From the NCBI GenBank assembly GCA_022315425.1, contig JAIUPT010000042.1, positions 558,001 through 622,000 of the forward strand: 64,000 nucleotides of DNA. The letters run 5' to 3'. Below, piece by piece: positions 55,516 to 64,000 of the stretch; position 1 is the stretch's first letter, and every line of letters starts with the position of its first letter. The stretch comes from Pseudevernia furfuracea (Eukaryota > Ascomycota > Lecanoromycetes > Lecanorales > Parmeliaceae). Both the position numbers and the translations under genes were made by a program. The notes beneath the pieces were generated by a model, which saw only the letters and a program-made list of their open reading frames with translations, searched no databases and was not told the DNA's origin.

Positions 55516-57130
55516 ACGTCTGCTACAGGCATGGCGCTGCGGAAGGGTTTGGCAAAGCACCTTCCTTTATAGAAAGAGGCGTTGGGAGAAGCGAGGGCGT
55601 TTCGATGCGAGCTGCTATGGCGATGTATCTCCATGCTCTCCATAGCATTCTAGAATCAATCAAATTGCACACATTCTTTGACATGGCCTGTGCTTAGCAA
55701 TCCCTCTCCTCTAATTCCCAAAGGCTTGCAGTACAGGCAATGGGGTGTGGCTTGGGACTTGTATGATAGATGTCATTCACGGCTTTTCATCGGAAGTGTG
55801 GAGCTCCCCTAGCCAAAATACAATAAATGCAATTAGGCTCTAAGGAACAGCATGTTGTATAAAAGCGCGTCTGAATGAATATCAATGAATCATGACATCC
55901 CAGTAGTAAGTGTTGCGAAAGCGCTCTCTTCAGAGGCGCCGGTAAAGATGCCACCTTGCACAAGTCGCTCCAACTTGATTGGGGGCTAGTGAGGATGAGA
56001 AGAATGTGGGCTGTCTGGAATGTGGGCTAGATTAGCCGAGATTACCAACACTGGCTGAGGATATACAGTGGGCATACCACCTATCTGTTTCCTTCGTTGT
56101 TGCTCTCTCTCATCGCAAACGAAAGATTTTGTTGCTCCCACCCACCCACGCCTTGTTTTTTTTCTAGCGTTTTTTCTGTATATACACGACTCCAGGTCTT
56201 CTACCTTACGTAGAGGGAGTTTTCTTAGGGCTGAGCTGCATGTGGACCGCTGTGCACGTGCTACTTGGCCCTAGGAACCAGGCAAACAACAATTGAAGCC
56301 ATTCAGATGTGCGTTTTCGAGTAGGACTCGTAACGTGATAGAACGAATCAGCACTAGCCACCTGTCTCTTTGGTCAAGACCACGAAATCATCAATCTCGA
56401 CCCACCACCCTCAATCTCTTCGAGCCGACAACGGCACAGGGAATTGTCGCAAGCTAGCACACGCACCCCACTTCTCCATCTTGATCCCCGCTCTCAAACT
56501 ACCACACAGCCGGTCCGAGAGGAGGGTTTCGAGCTTATGATCATCGAACCACACCAGTCTACTCGCTGTCACGGTTCAACCCTATATGAATAGATTTCAT
56601 AGGGATCGCCGCTGCCGTTGCGGCAAAAGACCAAACCACATGCTGGCAGCATGGTCCTATTCTACTCAAGCGACGTCCCCCGTCTCGCGCTCTGACATCC
56701 TTACCTCTTCCTCACACGCATTTACAGTTCGAAGAATTAGCAAGACAAAGTGATCGAGACGGAATGGAAGGTCCTAATGTCGCTCGGCTTCACGATCAAG
56801 AGACAGAACCCGCTGTCTCTCAAATCGCCGTTCGAGGTGGAGCAGTGGGGCTCGATGAAAAACTGTCTGATCCAGATATGAGTGCATTTATGGACGGCGT
56901 ATGCGCAGGTAACACGGGATCTATGCAAGAAGGCGGAGGCAATATGCAAAGATCACGTATTGAGTTCTAGCCCAGATTGATTAATATCTATATTTGATCA
57001 TAGGCAAATTGAACTATATTAATCCGACTCTGTAACTCTTATGGTATTAATAATAAAGAGATTACAAGACTGTTGCGGGTATGACTGAAAAGTAAAATGC
57101 TCATAATTTCTAATGTTTGCTGTATGCCTA
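55516..57130. other. 1.6-kb intergenic region, no gene recognised
   Basis: Normal composition. Open frames of up to about 70 codons lack domains. I see nothing supportable. Confidence 0.45.
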
Positions 57131-57135
57131 AGGCC

Positions 57136-58200
57136 CTATGTTTTCTCTTTTTCTTTCAATGTCCGTTGGTACATCTTCTCGGCCTCAGCCAGCTTGCCCT
57201 GATCCTTATAGAGAAGGCCTAAGTTGTTGACGGTGTCGAGTGTGGATGTATGCTCAGGGCCCCATGCTTTCTCCTTTCCCTCCAGTGCCCGCTGGTACAT
57301 CTTCTCGGCCTCAGTCATCTTGCCCTGATCAGCATAGAGGTTGCCCAAGTTGTTGACGGTGTTGAGTGTGGATGTATGCTCAGGGCCCTATGCTTTCTCA
57401 TATCCCTTCAATGCCCGCTGATACATCTTCTCGGTCTCAGCCATCTTGCCCTGATCAGCACAAAGATCGCCCAGATTATGGAAAGCATCATTAGATTCGG
57501 AACATTCACTTTCATCTTAAGTATTTAACTTCTGAAGAAACCGTATATATCGATCTGCGTGGGGAAGCAGTCGCTGCTGTGTGAGCCAGTACTTCGATTC
57601 GAACTGACTAGACACCGCAGAACCGACGATAGTAGAAGCCAGTATAATAATATTCACCTGATCGCGACTAATAGACTCCGTGCACCAGTCGTGAACCATC
57701 GGATGAATCGAGTAGCTCTTAATACGCTTATGCGACTCGATTAAAGAGTAGACAAGTAATGCCCTCATATCTCTCTGAAAGCTGACTTCGTCCTGAACCA
57801 GATCTTTAAGTCAGGACTCGTGAAAGTTATACCTTCCGCAAGAGAGCAGCTCATATCACACATCCTGATGATCGAGATATGCTCATAGCTGAAGGAACTT
57901 TGCCGTCGATGGATTATCTTGCCTGATGCGATCGTAGGAGATCATTCACGTCGTCTGAATAAATCCGTTTGCGTAGTCACGGAGGTGAGGAGCCTCCGCT
58001 AGTAGTCTGAACCACGAGGTTTCATATAGCTGCACGTACTTCGGACAGCTCGTGTCGGTCTCGCGTATATACTTATCAGCCTGAACGAGAGCCAAGGGAA
58101 GACAGCCTAACCTTTTCGCCAGCTTGTTTAGATCTAATAGCTGATTAACTTTGCACGCTTTGAGGACTCGTAACGAGGTATGTCGCACCTCTTGAAGATC
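57136..58200 (-). pseudogene. NLR-type (NB-ARC plus kinesin-light-chain TPR) protein remnant with seven in-frame stops
   Basis: A single minus-strand frame from 58200 to 57136 reads without indels through the end of an NB-ARC module (LAKRLGCLPLALVQADKYIRET), the linker typical of fungal STAND proteins (AYLDHQDV, YSIHPMVHDWCTE), then three 42-residue TPR units (NLGNLYADQGKMTEAEKMYQ type). In-frame stops are TGA at 57946, 57883, 57856 and 57811, TAA near 57518, and TAG at 57388 and 57136. Six of the seven lie where the family has Trp (for example TT-W, LQL-W-AYLD, EKA-W-GPEH). The P-loop half is missing or unrecognised upstream. Intact relatives act in fungal non-self recognition and cell death. 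Confidence 0.7.
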
Positions 58201-58573
58201 GAATACGGACCAGGCCTAAGCTGCTCTCGAAGTATGGCAAGTGTAGAATTGTCTGTCCCTCAGCCTCACTAGTGGCGGGCTGAGGAAGCAGTCTTGGCTC
58301 GCCTCTAGGCGAAGTATCGAGGATGGGCGGGGCTAGCTGGGCCACTAGCTAGTATTGCGTCTAAGGTTTATTCAACCTGAAGAGCATTCGATTTTCGACC
58401 TTGGTAATGCCGGTGTGAAAAATTGGCTCTCATCGAGATACGTAACGTCAGGTTTTATGATGTCTTCGACAAGGACTCTTTTGGTGCCCTTTACCGAAAA
58501 GAGTCAGCTCAACAAAGATGTCACGACTTCTCAACCACCGTGTTCTCGAACCCTTCCAGGACATCGCTTTCGT

Positions 58574-58798
58574 CGCTATTAGATGGAGACGAGAAAAAGA
58601 GTGCTAAAAGAAGAGCATCCATTCACACTGACCAGCATGGCCAACCTGGCAGCAACATATCGGAATCAAGGACGATGGGATGAGGCCATCGAATTGATTC
58701 AGGCTGTTGTTAGTCTTCGTACAAAGATTATTGAGGTAAATCATCCAGATACGCTTGGTGCAGTTGATTTATTGGACGAGTGGTCAAGTACTTAAAAT
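58574..58798 (+). pseudogene. TPR (kinesin-light-chain type) fragment
   Basis: The plus-strand frame METRKRVLKEEHPFTLTSMA followed by NLAATYRNQGRWDEAIELIQ is one and a half TPR units, ending in a degenerate copy and TAA. It is on the opposite strand to the NLR remnant and of a different TPR subtype, so it comes from a second NLR-like gene. The remainder is absent. Confidence 0.6.
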
Positions 58799-58998
58799 AA
58801 TTTTTACTTATTATAAGATAGCTCTATATCAACTTTTCAAAGCATTCAAGCTCTTATACAAAGTTTGAATCGCTGTCGACTCAACACTTCACCCTATGAA
58901 GCTCTAAGGCGTCAAAGAGCTGTAACGAAAGTTTCTCAGTAACTCTTTTACGTCCTCCCCTGTTTGTAATCACTTGCGACGATATCACTCCATAACCA

Positions 58999-59296
58999 CC
59001 CTCGTGGGCTGCCTCTGTCCACCTCAGTTATTTCGACACCTTCGCACGTATTGCCTCACCACCTCGAGCCGATCTTTTCACTCATCTTCCTAAAAGCCTA
59101 ACCTCAACTTTCCTCCACCCAATAAGATTGGCACCGGGTCATAGTGATGTTACAGAAAGCATTCCTGCATTTCTATCAGCTTATGTGGCAGCAGTAGAGG
59201 TTGCGAATATGGAGCTTGCCTTCGAAAGTGGCGCTCGCAAGGCCAGCGGCGTGATTTTCGGGATAATGGGGATCAGCGATGACACGCCGAGGTAGA
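58999..59296 (+). other. possible exon, unknown product
   Basis: The plus-strand frame is open for about 99 codons to a TAG at 59294 and has well-balanced residues (TESIPAFLSAYVAAVEVANM, FGIMGISDDTPR). There is no ATG near its start and no partner exon was recognised. It may be a gene fragment. Confidence 0.3.
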
Positions 59297-59319
59297 GAGA
59301 GAAGGGAGAACCTGTTTAC

Positions 59320-59694
59320 TTATCGGAATTTGCCTAACACGTAGTCATAAAGCGGTTTGTGTCTCTGCAGCATCGACCATACCGTCTGAACCTCTTCTGA
59401 TGCGATATTGAATACTGTCCACGGTTCCACCTCTTTTCCTTTGTGGCATGAGATCAGAAAGTCAAGAAGGCTGCTAGCCGTTTTTGAAGATGTGATTGTC
59501 TGAGCCGATGGACTTGGTAGAAGATCCTGATTTGAGACACAGACCACTCGAGCTCCTTCTCCGCGGTATTTGGAAGGCGTAATGAGTCTCTTATGTTCAG
59601 GCATGATGAAAAGCGATCGAGCTATCACATTCGCTTCGTAGTACAATGCAATACAGATAGCCGTTAATGCAAGGAGTTGGAGGAGCGTATCCAA
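59320..59694 (-). other. possible partial gene with N-terminal hydrophobic segment
   Basis: The frame gives 124 residues starting with a hydrophobic stretch (LLQLLALTAICIALYYEANV), then a hydrophilic domain ending YDYVLGKFR. The first codon is TTG and no upstream ATG is in frame, so it is partial or spurious. No family recognised. Confidence 0.28.
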
Positions 59695-60365
59695 GTGTCA
59701 CTACGAAGCCAGCCCGAAAATGAGCTAAGACTTCCTCCGATATACCCAATTCCCTTCCTTTTCAGGTGAACGAGTGTCAACGACTATCTGAAGATGTTTC
59801 AAGAAGCGTGCGACTGCATAATGATACCGTTACTTTTTTAAACTCATCAGTCTCCTCCACAAATGAAACCTGGCCTGTGTATTGACCAGTCGTACCTGAT
59901 AACTGATCGATGAAGGACGCCTAGGTGCCTGAGTCGACTAATTCCCGATTGCTGTGACCGGTCTAAAGGTGAGACCAGTCTCAACAGTCTCGCTGAAGCT
60001 TTGACATAGAAATCTTTAGAAAGACTGGTAATTGCTGAGGATCTTACTCCCTTACTATCAGCTATTTTCAGCCTAGAGAGACTTCTTATAGAGCAACACT
60101 CAGCTTCGTCGTCTTAGTCACTATCCCGAGAGCAACGCTTTCCTTGATTCCGTACATGAGGAGCCAGATTCTCCTACGTTCAGTATTCGAGAAGCTCAAA
60201 TTTCCTCGGAGCCAGGCTCTCCCAAGCGTAGTGTCCCAAGCCATTCTGGGCACCGTTTCCTAGGAACCACGTTGTCCCAATAACAATTTTAGAACCCACA
60301 TGAAACTTTGATGCACATGAACTTTGGGCGTATGAACTTTTTGTTCGACCTTTGGTGGTCAAGTT
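59695..60365. other. intergenic, no gene recognised
   Basis: Ordinary composition with no feature that I can support. Confidence 0.45.
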
Positions 60366-61248
60366 GTGCCGGGAAGGGCGGTAAATAAGAACGTGCGCGT
60401 CTTCTGCGTCACCGGCACAAGCACCGACTTCGGCAAACATCTCGTGCAAGAAGTTCTCGACAACGGCGACATTGCAGTCGCCACAGCGCGCAAGCCCTCT
60501 CTTTCGAACGCACTACCCCAAAGAACTACCACCCCGTCAAATTCGACGTCACAGACCCCAGCGACATCCAATCAGCCTTCGCAACCGCACTTGATAAATT
60601 CGGCCACGTCGATGTGGTGGTCAACAATGCAGGATACGGCCTCAATGGGTCTTGTGAAGAGCTATCAGACAGCCAGATCAGAACAAAATAGAAGTCAATC
60701 TCTTCGGCTTGATCAACATTACGAGGAAGGCTGTGGAGGTCATGAGGGATCAGAAGCCCAGTGGAGGGTTGATTCAACAAGTTACCTCTACTGGAGGCCA
60801 AGGAGGGTAAGGCTCCCTCACAAACCCCCCTGAATATAAACCTTAGTAACATCTATACTTCCATAGAGTGCCAATGTTCAGCATCTACTGCGCCTCCAAA
60901 TGGGCCGTCGAAGGCTTCACCGAAGCCCTCTCCCACAAAGTCAAACCAGAATGAAACATACACTTCACATGCGTCGAGCCCGGTGGTCTCCGCATCGACT
61001 GGGTCGGACGCTCCGTGGACTTCCCCGCCCATCGCCACCCAGCCTACGATCACGCCAACGCCAAAGAAGCAATGGCGAAGCGGAATAGGAGCCAAGCTAG
61101 GGATCCGGTCAAGGGCGCAAAGGCAATGTATCAGTTGGCGGTTATAAAGGAGCCGCCGTTGAGGGTGGTTGTGGGGACGGACGCATATAAAGTGACTATG
61201 GCGAAGATGGAGGCGTACGGGGAGAACTATAGGAGGTTTGAGGGCTGA
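60366..61248 (+). pseudogene. short-chain dehydrogenase/reductase, broken by two frameshifts and a stop
   Basis: The SDR fold is readable in pieces: the cofactor motif in VFCVTGTSTDFGKHLVQEVL (family TGxxxGxG), then after a slip near 60500 FDVTDPSDIQSAF and VDVVVNNAGYG (the NNAG motif), then after another slip near 60688 VNLFGLINITRKAVEVM. A 61-nt intron (GTAAGG...CCATAG, about 60807-60867) leads to the catalytic YxxxK motif (IYCASKWAVEGFTEAL). TGA at 60952-60954 replaces the expected Trp in KPE-W-NIHF, before CVEPGG. The rest is open to TGA at 61248. There is no ATG before the cofactor motif. It was an NAD(P)-dependent oxidoreductase; now a pseudogene. Confidence 0.72.
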
Positions 61249-61780
61249 GTAATAGTACTGATGTTGAGGGGTATAAGGCTCCTTGCGATGGCTGGGCTGT
61301 ATGTGTTCGGTTGGCTATGTTGAGGTGCTGCGGGCATTGTACATAAGCACTGTATGTACATAGAGAAATAGAGTAGATCTATCCTCTCATCCTGTTATAC
61401 ACGCTCTTTTGCTCAAATAGAATTCCGGAACCAGCAAACTATGCACAACAGCCTTTTGAAAACAAATCCCCAACTTGACACTTTTCTCCTTAATACCAAC
61501 ACCGCAGCCAATTTATCTTCACAGATCAAAACCCTTCGGCACTGTTTCCCAACGATATTCAACCAAAAGAAGTCACCCCCGCATCTCCCAACTGTCCAAA
61601 CCTCTACGTTCCTTCCGCTGAGAAGACACAGACGATACCGTAGGTCCTAGAGCCGAAGCCTCAACATTTCCCCTACCCACAAGCTTTTTAGACGTGGCCT
61701 AGATCAAACCACGAGTCTACACAGCAGAGCGAGCACACATTTGAATTGCGGTCATCCACCAAGTTCAATGCATCTGAAGC
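61249..61780. other. intergenic between convergent genes
   Basis: No gene recognised. It contains the 3' flanks of the dehydrogenase pseudogene and the phosphodiesterase gene. Confidence 0.5.
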
Positions 61781-63846
61781 TCAATTTTTTGCCTTTGCGA
61801 GTGTTTCCGAGATCAGACGGACTTTGTTGGTCATGATAGCATCAAGGCCTGCTTCGGCTTGAATCTGCAGACAACGAATATTAGAATGTTCCCATCTCCC
61901 AAGATTCTTCAATGAGAAACGCTTACCAGGGCACACTCCGGCTCGTCGTTCAGATTCCCATATGACCCTACCACCAATCTCGAATCCTTCGCATATGTCA
62001 GAAGCCTTGGGCACATCACAAATGGGTCCGAGAGCATGACTATCCCAGCCAAGTTCCATGCTTTCGCAAATTCAATGGCTCCCTGCAAGCTGCTGGCTCT
62101 GACGTCGCCGGCGGGGACGGAGCCGGCCTTGTTGATAAAGAGGATGGGGAAAGTCTGTTGTTTGCAAGCTAGCAGAATGCAGATCTCAGGGCTGAAAGAA
62201 GAGAGGGTGATGTTCCGATGGCCACAAAGTTGAAAGATCGTTGTCAGGATCGTATCGACGAAGAAGTTGAGCTCCATTGCGCACAATTCCATGCCGCGGT
62301 CTTCGGCTTCCCAAAGCATGGGATGCTTTATCTCGAGGTTGAAGGCGATAAATTCGGGTAATTCAGTGAGGAGCTGCTCCAAAGTAGATGAGGGTTCCTG
62401 GATCGAATGACCCCTGAGATTGCCTTTGATATTATTGTGCATGCCTTCTTCGGTATATCTCATTCGCTCGACAAGATCTTGGCTTCGGTAATCGTCATAT
62501 GTGTTCACAGAGTGCGATCGTGGCTTTGGGCGGAGACCTCCGTTGACTTTGTTCTTCTCCAGGTATCTGACTTCGGCTGAGCTCAGAAGGTCACTCCTGG
62601 GTGCTTGTGATCGACTCAGATGCATGAATTGATCGAAAGTCAGCGTGTGCAAGGGCACATCTCCACCTGTCTCCATCACTAGGAAGTCATGGAATATGAC
62701 TGGAAAACAGTCTTTTGTTAGTTGCACATCAAACTCGACACAGGACGCACCCAGGCTGGTTGCGGTGAGAAATGACTGGACTGTATTTTCTCCGATTTGG
62801 AGGTTTTTACGCGCCGTAGAATTCGCACCAGATCCTCGATGCCCCACAATTTGAGTAGAGTCGTCCTTCCAGAATCCGGACGACGGTCTCGGAGGTGGAT
62901 ATGGGGGTTGGAATGGGGTGACTACTAGAATGCTGAATGTCACGGAACCAATGTAGGTCATAGGCCCGTTTTCGAGGATTGGAACTGTGTAGTCTCTTAT
63001 CAGGCTCTCGCGGTTCGGTGCCAGCACCCGCTGGAGGCTCTTCAGAAGGGCGACGGCAGTGCCGATGACCTGGATACCTTTATCGCTGGAGGAGCTATTG
63101 CGGAAAATTTCAAATACCAAATTGACATTGTCAGGATCCTCAGTAAAGAATTGCAGCGGTTTGTTGATCATGTTTCTCAGCATTGGCAATTCGATGCAGT
63201 GACCTGCAGTAGACTTTGCGCCCCCAGCCTTGATGATCACACCGAATCTAGTTTTGTGGCTGTCATTGATACTATGATCAAATGATCGGTTAGTCAGTTC
63301 GACAGGCTTGAGGTTGCTTCTTGTGTTAGAGGGACCGAGGGTGACGAATATTTGGCTGCTATTCCTTTGCATCCCAAAGCCATTTTGGGTAATCCCTGAC
63401 GGCTCAAGACGAGACGCTGTTGTAGTCTGACTCTGTAATGCACATTTCAAGCTTTCTCCGGGACGTACCATCCCCATCCGCAGGACTGCACTGCTCGTGG
63501 GGGATCTGTGACCTCCAGCTCCGTGTGCAGCAAGCAATTCTGCCACCTTCATGTGGCCTCTGAAAACAGCATGCTCCTTCTCGGTCCATCCGGCCAGATC
63601 GCATATTCTCTGTTCTGCTCCTGCCTCAAGAAGGAGTTTCACGATTGATAGATTCCCATTGATGCAAGCGACGAATAATGGTGTCCAACCATTGACCGTC
63701 TCCGCTAGATTCAAAAGACCTTGAATTCCCGCTGGGGAGTCAAGACTAGCTCTCACGGCATATTCATGCCCATCTTGGGCAGCCCGGTATAGAACCGTCC
63801 TACCTGACGAATCTCGGAGGCTTGCGTCGGCATTATGTACAGTCAT
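61781..63846 (-). CDS. ankyrin-repeat glycerophosphodiester phosphodiesterase (GDE1-like), N-terminally short
   Basis: Two exons, 63846-61927 and 61864-61781, encode 667 aa. The 62-nt intron is GTAAGC...CTGCAG, phase 0. Residues about 1-110 hold ankyrin repeats (RTVLYRAAQDGHEY, NGWTPLFVACINGNLSIVKL, then KEHAVFRGHMKVAELLAAHG). A linker with strand-rich sequence follows. The GDPD catalytic domain begins near residue 340 with IVGHRGSGAN, then ENTVQSFLTATSLGASCVEFDVQLTKD and FPVIFHDF, giving the family His, Glu, Asp and His residues. It should hydrolyse glycerophosphodiesters to glycerol-3-phosphate and an alcohol. Yeast-type relatives have an SPX domain and more ankyrins before this point. Here the frame is closed by TGA upstream, so the ATG at 63846 is a short form, or earlier exons lie beyond the window. 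Confidence 0.78.
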
Positions 63847-64000
63847 TTTTGAGGATACTTTTTGTAGAGCTACCAATCACACGATCTACTTATGACTGCC
63901 TGGCGAGGCCCTCATGATCGTGTTCAACGTCGGTCGCGTTTGCTTGCTGACACTGCTCAGCCTGAGATAAGAGAGAAGCAGAGAGAAGCCGGATCATCTT
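63847..64000. other. right edge of window, upstream of the phosphodiesterase gene
   Basis: The minus-strand sequence ending GATTGGTAG just before the gene could be a splice acceptor, allowing a missing 5' part of the gene to lie beyond the window. Nothing else was seen. Confidence 0.3.

Noticed and set aside
54421..61248. TGA read as tryptophan (code reassignment) in this genome
   Set aside because: Intact genes here end in TGA (for example the GNAT gene at 7220), and the same pseudogenes keep other Trp codons as TGG; some Trp positions show TAG instead.
1..64000. CRISPR array, rRNA or tRNA genes
   Set aside because: Tandem repeats seen are minisatellites without unique spacers; no rRNA sequence and no convincing tRNA arms were recognised by eye. 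A tRNA scan would be needed to exclude a tRNA.

Overview
This window is nuclear DNA from a filamentous ascomycete (Pezizomycotina; a dothideomycete would fit, but the class is a guess). The evidence is many short introns of 47-83 nt with CTGAC-like branch sites, fungal-only families (DUF7580-type immunity-like protein, fungal BTB and GNAT proteins, C2H2/GATA regulators, TPR-type NLR remnants), and a large AT-rich tract of transposons mutated by a RIP-like process.

Layout. (1) 1-21 kb is gene-bearing and of balanced composition: an F-box remnant cut by a 265-bp MITE, a TLC-domain membrane protein, a secreted protein with three repeats (the third out of frame), a BTB protein, a GNAT acetyltransferase, a divergent pair (DUF7580 protein and multi-zinc-finger protein), a small secreted protein, a single-pass membrane protein with a Cys-rich ectodomain, an F-box-like membrane protein and a probable mitoribosomal protein. 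(2) 21-50 kb is a transposon graveyard around one intact membrane-protein gene at 23.3-24.9 kb. It holds solo LTRs with perfect 5-bp target duplications, a foldback element with a minisatellite loop, a Gypsy integrase remnant, a ruined DUF3435 tyrosine-recombinase gene (the Crypton/Starship-captain family), and a 15.25-kb nested structure. In that structure a minus-strand Gypsy element with 268-bp LTRs contains a Tad-like LINE and a young, unmutated 2.2-kb non-autonomous LTR element. (3) 50-64 kb is a mixed gene/pseudogene zone: a broken BTB gene, an intact SAM methyltransferase, its tandem copy with stops at Trp codons, an NLR remnant with seven in-frame stops, a broken short-chain dehydrogenase, and an ankyrin-GDPD phosphodiesterase at the right edge.

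The unifying signal is mutational. In the most mutated AT-rich stretches, C survives almost only before G or T; CpA and CpC (and TpG and GpG) are nearly absent. This predicts Trp (TGG) becoming TGA, TAG or TAA. It is seen in the transposons, and in-frame Trp-position stops also appear in the neighbouring gene copies at 54-61 kb.

All gene models, splice sites and family calls were made by eye from the sequence. No database search was run. Exon joins are supported where they restore frame and a recognisable domain.
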